In this document: piece after piece, positions 15,536 to 25,621 of the stretch | Position numbering within the stretch: the stretch's first letter is position 1 | Layout: each line of letters opens with the position of its first letter | Assembly (NCBI GenBank): GCA_016195405.1 | Contig: JACPZP010000056.1 | Coordinates: 1-59,871, forward strand | Length of the DNA: 59,871 bases | Origin: Planctomycetota bacterium | GTDB lineage: Bacteria; Planctomycetota; Planctomycetia; Gemmatales; Gemmataceae | Reading direction: 5' to 3' | Position numbers and translations under genes: made by a program | Notes under the pieces: generated by a model | What the model saw: only the letters and a program-made list of their open reading frames with translations | Told to the model about the DNA's origin: nothing | Databases searched by the model: none

Positions 15536-17467
15536 TCAGGATTGACGAGGGCCGGTGGGCGCCGTGTCAGGGTTCGGTTGCGGAGGGACTGAGGGAAGCG
15601 GCGTCGTCCGCGGTATTGGATTGACCGGCACGAAATCGACCGGCGGCGGATTAGCGGCGCGCGGAATGGCGCCCGGCGCATTCTGAGTCGGAACCGGCGG
15701 CGTGGGGACGATGTGAGGAACTGGCGGAATCGTGTTTACGCTTGCCGGAGGGGCCGCTGGGTAATCGGAATTCGGACCAGGCGCAGATCCAGGTGTCTTG
15801 GACCTGGGCGGCTGACGCATGTTATGAAGCTCCCGCAGCACGTCGTCCAGCTTGCGTTCGAGCGCGTCCAGCCGGCGATTGACGTCGCCGCCGGGTCCGC
15901 CGACACCACCACCGCCAAATCTGCCGCCCCCGCTGCCTTCAGGCTTGCTGCCAAACCTACCGACACCAGCACCGTCCTTCGCCAGCGGGTCCGTGAACTT
16001 TGGTTCGCCTTTGCGCTTTTCGCCAGGGCGATCCGTCCCTTCATCTCTCGACTTGGCCCTTTCCGCCTCGCCCATCCGTCGAACCAATTCTTCCAGACGC
16101 TGGGCCTTGACCTGCAGCTCCTGTTTCATGACCTCGAGCTGCGCCTGCATTTGGCGGAGGTCGGCGTGGGCACGTTCGATTTCTTGTCGCTTGCGCTGAA
16201 TGTCTTGAGACTGAGCATCTCTACCGTCGTCTTGGCGAGCCAAAACGGCTTCCTGGGGCAAACCGGCCTGCCGGGCGACAACCGGCTCTTGAGCCACGAC
16301 GGGAACGCGGGCCACTGGTTCCTGCGCCCAGCTTGGCATCAAGGGCAACAGGAGCGCTCCGAGGGCAATAACCGTCAGCGCCCCGCTCATGCCGAGAGCG
16401 CGCGGCGCCTTGTCTGTCAATATCATCGTCAGTCTCCTTCGTAATTGGCGCACCTGGCCCATGCCGCTGGCAATCGGCGGCATCACGGCCCTGGCGCCGG
16501 ACAAGAAATCAACCGTTTCAACCAAAGCGAGAGCATATGCGCGATCGGCGCCTGGCACGGCCCAGACCACCCAGGCGTCGCAGCATTCCTCCTCGGACTG
16601 TTCCAACTCGGCCCGCGCCCACCACACCAGCGGGCACCACCAATAAAGGCCCAGGACAACGAGTTCCAATCGCCGCACCCAGTGATCGCTGCGACGCCAG
16701 TGGGCCAGTTCATGCGCAATCAGACAACGCCGCTGTTCCGGATCAAGGCGTTGGACGAGATCCTCGGGGAGCAGCAGCCGTGGCTTGCCACGCTGAACCC
16801 ATAGCATCGGCGACACCTGGCCCGGCACGACCCAGACGGCGGGACAAGGAACGCCGAACTTCTCCGCAAGCGCCTGCGTTTGCTCTTGAAGGGCGGTTTG
16901 TCCATGATGGACGTGGCGCAGGAGCCGGCGAAACCGTTCCAGCCGATGGGCCGCCAACACAAACCACACCAGGCTCCCACATAGCCAAACACCTCCGGCC
17001 ATTGCCAACCATGGGGCGACCAGCCCCTTTGCCGATTCGGACACCGGCTCGGCGCGCAGCGGATGTTCGTTGACATCGGGCGGCACCAGCAACGGAACGG
17101 CCAAATCTTGGCCGTCTTGAGCAGCGTCAGAAGGGGCGCGGCCTACCGCTGTCGGGGCCGGAATTGGCTCGAGCGCCTGATCGGGCGTGTTGACCAGATC
17201 GCTGGGATTTTCAGATTCCGTCGGCTTGAGCCGCGTGAGAGTGCGATCGGGCTCAAGATGCTGCGCCGCTTCGGTAAACGGCTCAGGCGTCATCCATCCG
17301 AGCGGCAGCGGCACGAGCGGCGGCGTGATCAGTTTGAGGAAGACCAGCAACCATAGTGCATGGGTCAGCGCTGGCCGCCGGAAGCAGCGGCCAGCCATGG
17401 CGGCGACCATGGCGAGAACCGCAGCCACGACCAGGTTGCTCAGGCCGACCTCCAGGAGCCAAGTCAT
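15536..17467 (-). CDS. BlaR1/M56-family membrane metallopeptidase
   Basis: The 643-residue protein has N-terminal membrane helices at about 5-55 and 150-175 and a zinc-peptidase core with HELAHW at 252-257 and a downstream EQSEEECCDAW glutamate segment. Another membrane helix lies near LTVIALGALLLPLMP. The C-terminal ~250 residues form a coiled coil rich in Gln/Glu (EIERAHADLRQMQAQLE) and then a Gly- and Pro-rich tail. No beta-lactam sensor domain is visible, so the signal is unknown. The start overlaps the blaI-like stop as ATGA. By analogy with BlaR1/MecR1 it should cleave, directly or indirectly, the repressor encoded just upstream. Confidence 0.85.
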   Translation of the reverse strand: MTWLLEVGLSNLVVAAVLAMVAAMAGRCFRRPALTHALWLLVFLKLITPPLVPLPLGWMTPEPFTEAAQHLEPDRTLTRLKPTESENPSDLVNTPDQALEPIPAPTAVGRAPSDAAQDGQDLAVPLLVPPDVNEHPLRAEPVSESAKGLVAPWLAMAGGVWLCGSLVWFVLAAHRLERFRRLLRHVHHGQTALQEQTQALAEKFGVPCPAVWVVPGQVSPMLWVQRGKPRLLLPEDLVQRLDPEQRRCLIAHELAHWRRSDHWVRRLELVVLGLYWWCPLVWWARAELEQSEEECCDAWVVWAVPGADRAYALALVETVDFLSGARAVMPPIASGMGQVRQLRRRLTMILTDKAPRALGMSGALTVIALGALLLPLMPSWAQEPVARVPVVAQEPVVARQAGLPQEAVLARQDDGRDAQSQDIQRKRQEIERAHADLRQMQAQLEVMKQELQVKAQRLEELVRRMGEAERAKSRDEGTDRPGEKRKGEPKFTDPLAKDGAGVGRFGSKPEGSGGGRFGGGGVGGPGGDVNRRLDALERKLDDVLRELHNMRQPPRSKTPGSAPGPNSDYPAAPPASVNTIPPVPHIVPTPPVPTQNAPGAIPRAANPPPVDFVPVNPIPRTTPLPSVPPQPNPDTAPTGPRQS

Positions 17468-17880
17468 GACTGCTCCTTTCCACGGCGTTCTTTCTTCGTT
17501 TTGCGCGGGTCGAAGTCGTCGATCATCCGTCGAAGCGCTTGCCGATCCTTTTCGGAAAGCCCCCGAACCTGGACGAGATGGGTCAGAAGCGGCGTCCACG
17601 AGCCGCCGCAGAGCTTTTCCGCCACCGCTTGCAGACGCCGGCCGACGAGATCGTCGCGGTCGATCATCGCCGCATAGATGTTGACGCCGCCGCGCTCGCG
17701 GCTGACACAGGCCTTGGATTCGAGGCGTTCCAGCAGCTTCTGTACGGTGGCATACTGGGCGGTCTTGCCCTCGGGATAGAGCTGATCGGTGATGCGGCGA
17801 ATAGGCAGCGGGCCTTTGTCCCACAGGACCTGCAGGACAGCCAGTTCGGCATCGGTGATATCTTGCGGAGTGCGGGCCAT
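17464..17880 (-). CDS. BlaI/MecI-type winged-helix repressor
   Basis: About 138 residues from ATG 17880, with the family opening ITDAELAVLQVLWDKGPLPIR and the winged-helix segment AQYATVQKLLERLESK. The C-terminal dimerisation helices follow (GLSEKDRQALRRMIDD). AAAGGAAC precedes the chosen start; an ATG nine codons upstream is less well placed. The gene overlaps the M56 peptidase gene by four bases, the classical two-gene repressor/protease arrangement. The element at 17985-18085 lies in its promoter region. Target genes other than itself are unknown. Confidence 0.88.
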   Translation of the reverse strand: MARTPQDITDAELAVLQVLWDKGPLPIRRITDQLYPEGKTAQYATVQKLLERLESKACVSRERGGVNIYAAMIDRDDLVGRRLQAVAEKLCGGSWTPLLTHLVQVRGLSEKDRQALRRMIDDFDPRKTKKERRGKEQS

Positions 17881-17984
17881 CGCTGGGGTTCCTTTCCAAG
17901 ACAGCATGTCTGAGTGAAATAATAAGACGGAATGACTGAGATGTCAAGCGCAATCCGCCGAGAACGCGACTTGTCCCCGCCATC

Positions 17985-18085
17985 GTTTAGCCGCGAGCCA
18001 GCGGCGAGCGCGGGCTGATCCCTCGCGGGTTATCGCGTTCCCTGAGTGCGTCAAGTTCGCGCTCGCCGTTGGCTCGCGGCTAAAC
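17985..18085. repeat. Inverted pair of GCTCGCCGTTGG-family repeats
   Basis: Arms at 17985-18011 and 18059-18085 are inverse complements (GTTTAGCCGCGAGCC at the outer end) with a 47-base spacer, forming a long hairpin in the divergent gap between the BlaI-like gene and ettA. It is the most complete copy of a family found four times in the window. Confidence 0.75.
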
Positions 18086-18142
18086 AATGCGACTATAATG
18101 AACCTTCGTTGAACTCGCACCCATTCGCAGTGGTATTCGTTC

Positions 18143-19819
18143 ATGGCAGAGCAATACATATTCACGATCGAAGGTCTCACCAAGGCGTACGCCAAACGTG
18201 AGGTCCTGAAAAACATCTGGCTGGCTTTCTATCCCGGGGCCAAGATCGGCGTCATCGGCAACAACGGCTCGGGCAAGAGCACGCTGTTGCGTGTGATGGC
18301 GCTCGTCGAAAAAGACTTTCTCGGCAGCGCTCGGCTGACTCCCGGATTTTCACTGGGTTTCGTGCCCCAAGAGCCCCGCTTGAATGAAAGCAAGGACGTT
18401 CGCGGCAATGTCGAGGAAGCGGTCGCGGGTACGCGCGCGCTGCTCGCGCGCCACGAAGAGATCAGCAATAAGCTGAGCGAGCCGCTCGATCCCGATGTCA
18501 TGGAGAAACTGCTGGAAGAGCTGGGCCGGGTGCAGGAATCCATCGATGCCGCCAATGCCTGGGAACTCGATCGCCAAGTGGAAATCGCCATGGACGCCAT
18601 GCGCCTGCCACCGGGCGAAGCCAAACCGACTACTCTGTCGGGCGGAGAGCGGCGGCGGGTCGCGTTGTGCAAGGTACTACTCCAAAAGCCCGACCTGCTC
18701 CTCTTGGACGAGCCGACGAACCACCTCGATGCCGAGTCGGTCGCCTGGCTCGAGCGCCATTTGCAGGAATATCCGGGCACCGTAGTGGCCGTGACCCACG
18801 ATCGCTACTTCCTCGACAACGTCGCTCAGTGGATATTGGAGTTGGAGCGTGGCGAAGGTCATCCGTACAAGGGCAACTACTCTGGTTGGCTGGAGCAGAA
18901 GAAAACACGTCTTGAGAAAGAGGAACGCCAAGAGTCGGCACGCAAAAAGGCGCTGGAGCGCGAGCTGGAATGGGCGCGGATGGCGCCCCGGGCCCGCGTC
19001 GCCAAGAGCAAAGCCCGCCTTGCTGCCTACGAAAAACTGGCGGCCACGGAGGTCGAGGACCGCGCCGAGGAACTGCGTCTGCAGATTCCACCTGGACCGC
19101 ACTTAGGCGACCTGGTCGTGCGCGCCGAAGGGGTCCGCAAAGGGTTCGGCGACAATCTGCTCATGGAGGACCTGAACTTCGATTTGCCGCGCGGCGGAAT
19201 TGTCGGCATCATCGGTCCCAACGGCGCAGGTAAGACGACGCTCTTTCGTATGATTGTCGGCGAACAGAAGCCTGACGGAGGCAAACTCCGCGTCGGCGAC
19301 ACCGTGGTCCCGGCCCACGTCGATCAAAACCGCGACGCGCTCAACGGCGACAATACGGTCTTCCAGGAGATCACCGGCGGCGCCGAATACTTAATGTTGG
19401 GGAAGTCGAAGGTCGGCTCGCGGGCCTACGTCTCCTGGTTCAACTTCAAGGGGCCGGATCAACAACGCAAAGTCTCCGAGTTGTCCGGCGGTGAGCGCAA
19501 TCGCGTCCACTTAGCCAAGCTCCTGCGCCGGGGCGGCAATTTGCTGCTCCTCGACGAGCCGACCAATGACCTGGACGTCGACACCTTGCGGGCCCTGGAA
19601 GAGGCGCTTTTGAATTTCGGCGGCTGCGCTGTGATCATTAGCCACGACCGTTGGTTTCTCGATCGCATCGCTACCCATATCCTGGCGTTTGAAGGCGACA
19701 GCAAAACTGTCTGGTGCGAGGGAAATTACCAGACTTATGACGAACAAAGAAGAAAACGGCTCGGCGCCGACGCCGATCAGCCCCATCGCCTCAAATACCG
19801 GAAACTGACGCACGAATGA
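18143..19819 (+). CDS. ettA: Energy-dependent translational throttle protein EttA (ABC-F ATPase)
   Basis: The 558-residue soluble protein has two ABC cassettes: Walker A NNGSGKST and GPNGAGKTT; signatures [11 protein letters not shown] and [11 protein letters not shown]; Walker [13 protein letters not shown] and [12 protein letters not shown]. Between them is the charged linker/arm ([20 protein letters not shown]) that reaches the ribosomal P-site. The subfamily marker [20 protein letters not shown] agrees with EttA rather than Uup or ABCF antibiotic-resistance proteins. The length equals the usual ~555. It binds the ribosomal E-site and links translation to the ATP/ADP ratio. It is monocistronic. 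Confidence 0.95.
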   Translation: MAEQYIFTIEGLTKAYAKREVLKNIWLAFYPGAKIGVIGNNGSGKSTLLRVMALVEKDFLGSARLTPGFSLGFVPQEPRLNESKDVRGNVEEAVAGTRALLARHEEISNKLSEPLDPDVMEKLLEELGRVQESIDAANAWELDRQVEIAMDAMRLPPGEAKPTTLSGGERRRVALCKVLLQKPDLLLLDEPTNHLDAESVAWLERHLQEYPGTVVAVTHDRYFLDNVAQWILELERGEGHPYKGNYSGWLEQKKTRLEKEERQESARKKALERELEWARMAPRARVAKSKARLAAYEKLAATEVEDRAEELRLQIPPGPHLGDLVVRAEGVRKGFGDNLLMEDLNFDLPRGGIVGIIGPNGAGKTTLFRMIVGEQKPDGGKLRVGDTVVPAHVDQNRDALNGDNTVFQEITGGAEYLMLGKSKVGSRAYVSWFNFKGPDQQRKVSELSGGERNRVHLAKLLRRGGNLLLLDEPTNDLDVDTLRALEEALLNFGGCAVIISHDRWFLDRIATHILAFEGDSKTVWCEGNYQTYDEQRRKRLGADADQPHRLKYRKLTHE

Positions 19820-19835
19820 GAGGGTATGGGTCGTA

Positions 19836-19888
19836 GGACGGATTTGCAATCCGTCCGTTCGGCAGGACGGCTTGCAAAACCGTCCTGC
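19836..19888. repeat. Double-hairpin repeat (GGACGGATTTGCAATCC type)
   Basis: Two adjacent hairpins: arms 19836-19844/19848-19856 and 19862-19870/19880-19888. A related copy occurs at 56157-56215. It lies between ettA and the LolD-like gene. Confidence 0.65.
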
Positions 19889-19940
19889 TTGTCCGCGAAG
19901 TGAGCTATTCTCCAACGTCTCATGTCGGTAGGATTGTCGC

Positions 19941-20657
19941 ATGTTGCAGCTGCGCGACGTCACTAAACACTATCCGCAGGGCCGCCGGATCGTGCGGGCA
20001 CTGAACGGCGTCAGCCTTCGCATCGAAGCGGGCGAGTTCGTCTCCATTATGGGCCCGAGCGGCTCGGGTAAATCCACGCTCATGCACCTGTTGGGCGCGC
20101 TCGACACGCCGACCAGCGGAGAAGTCTTCTTTCAAGGTAAGGCGCTGCACCGGTTGTCGGACAAGGAACTTGCCCTTCTGCGGCGCAGCCAAATCGGCTT
20201 CGTATTCCAGTTCTTCAATCTACTCCCGACGCTGACGGCAGCCGAAAACGTCGCGCTGCCACTAATGCTCGCGGGGCATGGCCGCTGCAAAGCGCTGGCG
20301 CCGGCCCTTATCGGACTCGACCGCGTCGGTCTGGCCGATCGGGCCAGCCACTTCCCCGACGAGATGTCCGGCGGGGAAATGCAGCGCGTGGCGATTGCCC
20401 GCGCCTTGGTCGTCAATCCCGAAGCCGTCCTCTGCGACGAGCCAACCGGCAACCTCGACTCGCACACCAGCGCGGAGATCCTTAAGCTCTTGCGCAGCCT
20501 GCCGGAGCCGGGCAAGCGTTCAGTGGTAATGGTCACCCACGATGCCGAGGCGGCCAATTACGGCGACCGGGTTATCCATATCCGCGACGGCCTGGTGGAA
20601 GCGGAAGAGGCCGTTGCCGACGAAAGGCGTCATGTTATCCGTCTATCGCACGCTTAG
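19941..20657 (+). CDS. LolD/MacB-type ABC transporter ATPase
   Basis: The 238-residue ATPase has Walker A GPSGSGKST near residue 37, Q-loop VFQFFNLLPTL, signature MSGGEMQRVAIARAL, Walker B AVLCDEPTGNLD and the H-loop VTHD. It pairs with the FtsX-type permease whose start overlaps its 3' end by 26 bases. Such systems work by mechanotransmission on periplasmic or lipoprotein substrates rather than classical transport. Confidence 0.9.
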   Translation: MLQLRDVTKHYPQGRRIVRALNGVSLRIEAGEFVSIMGPSGSGKSTLMHLLGALDTPTSGEVFFQGKALHRLSDKELALLRRSQIGFVFQFFNLLPTLTAAENVALPLMLAGHGRCKALAPALIGLDRVGLADRASHFPDEMSGGEMQRVAIARALVVNPEAVLCDEPTGNLDSHTSAEILKLLRSLPEPGKRSVVMVTHDAEAANYGDRVIHIRDGLVEAEEAVADERRHVIRLSHA

Positions 20658-23244
20658 CCTGCGCTATCTCAGCCGCCGCTGGTTCCGCGCCCTGCTCATG
20701 GTCGCCAGCATCGCCCTGGGCGTGGGTATTCTCGTCGCCACCCATGCGCTCAACGAAACCATGGCCCGCGCCGCCCTGGCGTATTCCAATCCCATGGCCG
20801 GCATTGTCGACTTCGTCGTCTCAAACGGCGATTTGCGGGTGCCGGCGTCATTGGTGGACGATCTTCGCAAGGTACACGGCGTCAAGGAGGTGGCGCCGCG
20901 TGTTTTTGAGAACGCCAAGCTGGTCTCCGCCGGGTCGGGGAATGACAAGCCCGAACGCAATGTGCTGGTCCTCGGCCTCGACCTGTCGACCGCTCTCTCG
21001 AACTCCGATCTATCCAGTAATTTCCAGGTCAGCGCGGAAACGATTTTGAAGTTCCAAGCAGCCAAGGGGCTCCAACTGCTCGCCAGCGCACGTCAATTTC
21101 CCGCGATCATCGGCAAAGAGCTCGACAATGAGCTGCCGAAGGACGCGGCACTATTGTTCCTCAAGACCCAACTTATCGATACCCAAACCGTGACCCGATG
21201 CGGACCGCTCGAAGCGAAGGGGCCGGCGGCGGCGCTCGGCGGATTCACGGTGATCTTGGAAATGAGCGACGCGGCCAAGCTTCTCGACATTCCCCCCGGT
21301 GAGGTGACGCGCATCGATGTGACCCTTCAACCCGGCGCCGATCTCGCCGCTACCCGCGCGGAACTTCAGAAGGTGGCGGCCAACCGCGCCATGGTGCGAA
21401 CGCCGATCGAGCAGAACGCGTCGCTCGAAAGCGTGATGGCCGGCATGCAGACCGGATTCACGCTGTGTGGCGTGGCGGCACTGGTGGTGGGGTTGTTCCT
21501 GGTCTATAACTCCTTGTCGGTGACGGTGGCCGAACGCCGTCATGAGATCGGCATTCTGCTCGCGCTGGGAGCGACGCGCGAGCAAATTCGCCGCCTTTTC
21601 GGCGGCGAGGCCGCTATCCTCGGACTGGCAGGATCGATTCTCGGCATTCCGTTGGGAATCCTCTTGGCCCAACTCGGTTTGGCGCCGGTCCGCAACATTC
21701 TCAACAAGATTTTCACCACCGTCGACGTCGCCAGCGTCGAGGTTCCCTTTACTTCCATTCTGCTGGCGCTTGCTCTCGGCACCCTGACGGCAATTTTCGC
21801 CTCCTTGGCCCCGGCCATTCAGGCGGCGCGCGCGAACCCGGCCGCGTCAGTTCGCAGGATCGTCAAAGCGGCGACATGCCATCGGCTGTTCGTCCAGGCG
21901 GGCGTGAGCGCCGCCATGATGGCCGCGGGCGCGGTGATAATCCTATATCGGACTGAGGTCCCCTATCGCTTCGGAACCTACGGCGGCCTGATGCTGGTCT
22001 TGATTGGGGCCCTCGTTGCCTCACCCTTTCTAGCGGCCCTCGCCGCCCGCATCATCGCTCCGGTTGTGCGGTCGTACTGCGGCATTGAATGGCGCTTGGC
22101 CGCGGACAACTTGGTTCGCTCGCCCGGACGCACGGGACTTGTGATCGGCGCCCTGGCGGCAGGAGTTTCGCTGGTGGTGCAGACCGCGGGCACGATCCGC
22201 AGCAACCGTGTGGCGCTGCGCGATTGGGTGCGAAACTCGATCCCCGCCGATCTCATCGTCACCCGCGGCGGCATATCCGGCGGCGGCGGGCAGGTTCAGG
22301 CGATGCAGCCCAAACTCGCTGAGGAAATCGAAGCGCTGCCGGGCGTCGCCAGGGTCCTGCCTTTGCGCGTCCGCGACATCGACTTTCGCGAAACCAAGGT
22401 TCGCCTCGTGGCCATCGACGCCGCTCATGCCGTCCAGGCGGAAAAGAGCCGGCACACCCAGCCGGCCGAGATCGCGCTTTACCACAAGCTTTTCGAGACT
22501 CCCAACGGCGTCTTGATTTCGGAAAACTTCGCCGCCCTTTACAAGATCAAGCTCGGCGACGTCTTGACGCTCTTAAGCAACCAGGGCGAAGTCCACTTAA
22601 AGGTGGTCGGCCAGCTCGTCGATTACAGTTGGAACAAAGGCACTTTGATCCTCAACCGAAGCGACTTGATCGCGAATTGGGGCGACAAGCTCGTCAGCAT
22701 TTTCGACGTCTACCTGCAAGAAGGCCAAAACCCCGAGAGCGTCAAAGAGATGCTCAGCGCGCGGCTAGGCGCCCAACATGGCCTGGAGCCCCTCACGCGC
22801 CGGGAACTCCAAGCCGAGATCGACGACACCATCGAAAAGCTCTATGGAATCGCCTACGCTCAGCAGATTGTCGTCATGCTTGTGGCCGCGCTTGGCGTGG
22901 TGATGGCGCTCTTAATTTCCGTCTTGCAGCGCCGCCGCGAAATGGGCCTGTTGCGCGCGATCGGCGCCTCGCGCGGGCAAGTCATTTATTCGGTTCTGGC
23001 GGAGGCGGCTCTGGTGGGCGTGATCGGAACGATCATCGGGCTCATGGTCGGCATTCCCCTGCAGTGGTACATCCTTGAAGTCGTGATTCTCGAGGAATCG
23101 GGCTTTCTGTTCCCGGTGCAAATCCCTTGGTTGGAAGGCCTGGCCATCGCGATTGCCGCCGTGATCACCGCGACCATTGCGGGCTACGGCCCCGCACTGC
23201 ACTCGGTGCGGCAGCGCATTCCGGAGGCGATTGCGTATGAATAG
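20632..23244 (+). CDS. FtsX-like ABC permease with two MacB-type periplasmic regions
   Basis: About 870 residues from ATG 20632. The N-terminal helix (FRALLMVASIALGVGILVATHA) leads into a large extracytoplasmic region. FtsX core 1 starts near GFTLCGVAALVVGLFLVY, with VAERRHEIGILLALGA. Two central membrane segments follow (AAMMAAGAVIILY, GGLMLVLIGALVASPF), then a second periplasmic region and FtsX core 2 (VVMLVAALGVVMALL, RREMGLLRAIGASRGQ). This ten-helix, duplicated layout is typical of large FtsX-family permeases. It overlaps the ATPase gene. The likely role is lipoprotein or lipid release at the inner membrane. Confidence 0.9.
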   Translation: MLSVYRTLSLRYLSRRWFRALLMVASIALGVGILVATHALNETMARAALAYSNPMAGIVDFVVSNGDLRVPASLVDDLRKVHGVKEVAPRVFENAKLVSAGSGNDKPERNVLVLGLDLSTALSNSDLSSNFQVSAETILKFQAAKGLQLLASARQFPAIIGKELDNELPKDAALLFLKTQLIDTQTVTRCGPLEAKGPAAALGGFTVILEMSDAAKLLDIPPGEVTRIDVTLQPGADLAATRAELQKVAANRAMVRTPIEQNASLESVMAGMQTGFTLCGVAALVVGLFLVYNSLSVTVAERRHEIGILLALGATREQIRRLFGGEAAILGLAGSILGIPLGILLAQLGLAPVRNILNKIFTTVDVASVEVPFTSILLALALGTLTAIFASLAPAIQAARANPAASVRRIVKAATCHRLFVQAGVSAAMMAAGAVIILYRTEVPYRFGTYGGLMLVLIGALVASPFLAALAARIIAPVVRSYCGIEWRLAADNLVRSPGRTGLVIGALAAGVSLVVQTAGTIRSNRVALRDWVRNSIPADLIVTRGGISGGGGQVQAMQPKLAEEIEALPGVARVLPLRVRDIDFRETKVRLVAIDAAHAVQAEKSRHTQPAEIALYHKLFETPNGVLISENFAALYKIKLGDVLTLLSNQGEVHLKVVGQLVDYSWNKGTLILNRSDLIANWGDKLVSIFDVYLQEGQNPESVKEMLSARLGAQHGLEPLTRRELQAEIDDTIEKLYGIAYAQQIVVMLVAALGVVMALLISVLQRRREMGLLRAIGASRGQVIYSVLAEAALVGVIGTIIGLMVGIPLQWYILEVVILEESGFLFPVQIPWLEGLAIAIAAVITATIAGYGPALHSVRQRIPEAIAYE

Positions 23245-23294
23245 GCTTCTGATTAGGGCGCTTGTTGCAAAGGCCGGTTGGTGTAGATTGAAGT

Positions 23295-23666
23295 ATGAAG
23301 CAATTCGAAACCATTGTCTTCACCTCGGGTGGATACCCGACCATGGAACTTATTACCGTAAGAAAATACGCTACGGCGTTTGATGCGGAACTCGCGAGGC
23401 GGGTCTTAGAGTCGCACGGTATTCACGCGGTTATTTCCGGAGACGCTATTGGATTTATCGGAGGAGTCTTACAGGTTGCAGAGTCGGACAAAGATCGCGC
23501 CGTCGAACTCCTCGAGAACGCAGTCACTCACGAGAAGGACGCCGCCGTTGGACCTGCGTGGCAGGAGAGCTTTTGCAAGATTGTCTTTTGGTCAATCGCA
23601 ATCCTTGTAGGACTCGTCGCCGCAGGCATTCTAATCTCTTCCGTCGCAACGTGGTTCGGCCAATAG
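23295..23666 (+). CDS. DUF2007-type signal-transducing small membrane protein
   Basis: A 123-residue protein. Its 50-80 residue domain has MELITVRKYATAFDAELARRV and the motif HGIHAVISGD, and resembles the DUF2007 domain (annotated as putative signal transduction, with a GlnB-like fold). A C-terminal helix, IVFWSIAILVGLVAAGILIS, anchors it in the membrane. ATG 23343 is an alternative start that matches where the family usually begins. The function is not known. Confidence 0.7.
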   Translation: MKQFETIVFTSGGYPTMELITVRKYATAFDAELARRVLESHGIHAVISGDAIGFIGGVLQVAESDKDRAVELLENAVTHEKDAAVGPAWQESFCKIVFWSIAILVGLVAAGILISSVATWFGQ

Positions 23667-23723
23667 GCGTTGCAATGTCAATCCAAACATGACATCGAGA
23701 CATCAGGTCCTACGGCGTAGACC

Positions 23724-24929
23724 CTAAATAACGCCGCTATCTTGAAGGCGGGCAAGATCTGTATCCAGTGCGAGCGTGTCCCACAAGATCTCCACAGTGT
23801 CTCCCCCGAGCTTCGGCGGCAATTTCGGTTGCGGCAGCGTGCAACCTTCAATTCGAAACGGGCTGCCCACCAGGTCCACCGGTTTTCCCTCGTGATCGCG
23901 AACCGTTACCTTGAGCCCGCGCGCTACGGCTTGCGGACTGGCAAAAAGTTGCTCGTAATTCCAGACCGGCGCATGCGGGACTTCCGCGTCCGTCAAGCGT
24001 TTTTGCCACTCACCTAAGGATAGAGAGCGCACGATTTCGCTGACGATGGGCACCAAAGTGGCGCGATTTTGTACGCGCTGCGTGTTAGTGCTGTAACGCG
24101 GCTCTTCGGCCAATTCGGATCGGCCCGCAGCTTGGCAAAAACGCTGCCACTGCCCATCATTACCAACCGCGAGGATCAACCAATGATCGGCGGTTTGAAA
24201 CGTTTGATACGGAACGATCTGCAAGTGGGCGTTGCCTTGCCGCGGCGGAACCTGCCCGCTCGTCAAGTAAGCCTGCGCGACGTTTACCTGGGCCGCCACT
24301 GCGCAATCGAGCAGTGCCAGATCGATGGCGTAGCCATGCCCGGTCGATACCCGAGCATGCAGGCATGCCAACACCGCGACTCCCGCATAAAGGCCTGTCA
24401 ATACGTCCGTCACCGCGACGCCCACCTTAGACGGAGGTCCCTCTGCCGGCCCCGTGATGCTCATGAGACCGCTCAATCCCTGGATCGCGAAATCGTATCC
24501 AGGCAGATCGCTCCACGGTCCGGTGCGGCCGAAACCCGAAATCGAGCAGACTATCAAACGCGGGTTGCGCGCCAACAGCTTCGCTGGGCTCAGGCCAAGC
24601 TTGTCGGCGCTCGCTGAACGAAAGTTTTCCAGCAGGACGTCGCTCTCGTCGAGGAGCTGATGGAAAATTTCGAGCCCTTCGGGTTTCGAAAGGTCCAGAG
24701 TCAGGCCCTTCTTATTGCGATTGCACGAAAGATAGTAGGCGCTCAGATCCCCGGCGAACGGTGGACCCCAGGTGCGTGTCTCGTCGCCCTGGCCGGGGCG
24801 CTCCATCTTGATCACTTCGGCGCCCAAGTCGCCCAACATTTGGCCACAGAACGGTCCTGCAAGCACGCGCGACGCGTCAAGGACGCGCACCCCCGCGAGT
24901 GGACCAACGGCATCCGGTGTCAACGGCAT
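23724..24929 (-). CDS. CaiB/BaiF-type family III CoA-transferase
   Basis: About 401 residues from ATG 24929, which has AAAGGAAT 9 bases upstream. A 33-codon upstream extension would run into the next divergent gene. The N-terminus has GPLAGVRVLDASRVLAGPFCGQ and GDLGAEVIKME. The catalytic aspartate is in YAIDLALLD (equivalent to the Asp of formyl-CoA transferase). Other markers are SGFGRTGPWSDLPGYDFAIQ and VAVTDVLTGLYA. The enzyme moves CoA between carboxylic acids; the acid is unknown and no acyl-CoA ligase or dehydrogenase is adjacent. Confidence 0.9.
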   Translation of the reverse strand: MPLTPDAVGPLAGVRVLDASRVLAGPFCGQMLGDLGAEVIKMERPGQGDETRTWGPPFAGDLSAYYLSCNRNKKGLTLDLSKPEGLEIFHQLLDESDVLLENFRSASADKLGLSPAKLLARNPRLIVCSISGFGRTGPWSDLPGYDFAIQGLSGLMSITGPAEGPPSKVGVAVTDVLTGLYAGVAVLACLHARVSTGHGYAIDLALLDCAVAAQVNVAQAYLTSGQVPPRQGNAHLQIVPYQTFQTADHWLILAVGNDGQWQRFCQAAGRSELAEEPRYSTNTQRVQNRATLVPIVSEIVRSLSLGEWQKRLTDAEVPHAPVWNYEQLFASPQAVARGLKVTVRDHEGKPVDLVGSPFRIEGCTLPQPKLPPKLGGDTVEILWDTLALDTDLARLQDSGVI

Positions 24930-25026
24930 GTCACGATTCCTTTCTTGCTCGGCGGCGACATTTGGATAGGTTCTATTGTAGTTGCGTAGACGATGTATTG
25001 CGGCCGGGTTGGATGGAGTGGAATCC

Positions 25027-25614
25027 ATGGGCTCCGAGGAGACCCAGAACTTGTACGAGGCTCTGGCGGGGCGGTTTGACCACCATCATGAGCCGCGGCA
25101 GCGCGACATCTTCCTGGTTCTGGCCGCCGACGCAGCGCTCACTGGCGGCCGCGGCGGAGAGGCGGAAAGGATCCGTGCCCGGCTCCTTCAAGCCAACCCC
25201 CACCACCTATTGAAGCCGTTTCCCACGATGCGTGAAGCGTTGGAATCGGGCGACATCCGCGATTACGTCGCCGATCTGCGCCGCCGCTTTCCTACTGCCC
25301 ATGCCGCCGAACTCTTCGAAAAAATGCGCGCCAAAGAGGCGCCCATCGAACCGCCTATGAAACCGGAGCGGTCCGTGTTCAACTTCAAAGAAGAGCCGTC
25401 GCCGGTCAAGGACGAACCGTTTATTGCGGTGCCCGCGAAGAAGCGCCCGCCGACGCGCAGTCCTTATGAACTTCTCCCTGAGCCCGAGCCGCCCAAAGAG
25501 CGGTCGCCCGATGCCGCCGGGCGGTTCGTGGCCAACGTCTTGTTCTTGTTTGCGCTGCTGTTCACGCTGGCCGTCGCGGTTGTCGTTTTCCTGCGTCCTT
25601 TCTTCCCTGGATAA
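25027..25614 (+). CDS. Tail-anchored protein of unknown function
   Basis: About 195 residues from ATG 25027. The N-terminal ~90 residues are charged and helical (RQRDIFLVLAADAAL, EAERIRARLLQANPHH). The middle is Pro/Glu/Lys-rich and disordered. A single C-terminal helix, VLFLFALLFTLAVAVVVFL, ends five residues from the terminus. The topology suggests a cytosolic domain tethered to the membrane. I do not recognise the family. A GNAT gene begins 7 bases after the stop, so they are probably cotranscribed. Confidence 0.6.
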   Translation: MGSEETQNLYEALAGRFDHHHEPRQRDIFLVLAADAALTGGRGGEAERIRARLLQANPHHLLKPFPTMREALESGDIRDYVADLRRRFPTAHAAELFEKMRAKEAPIEPPMKPERSVFNFKEEPSPVKDEPFIAVPAKKRPPTRSPYELLPEPEPPKERSPDAAGRFVANVLFLFALLFTLAVAVVVFLRPFFPG

Positions 25615-25621
25615 ACCTACC

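Noticed and set aside
17468..17983. A 170-codon upstream extension of the M56 peptidase
   Set aside because: It runs through the BlaI-like gene in another frame; the natural start is the ATGA overlap at 17467.
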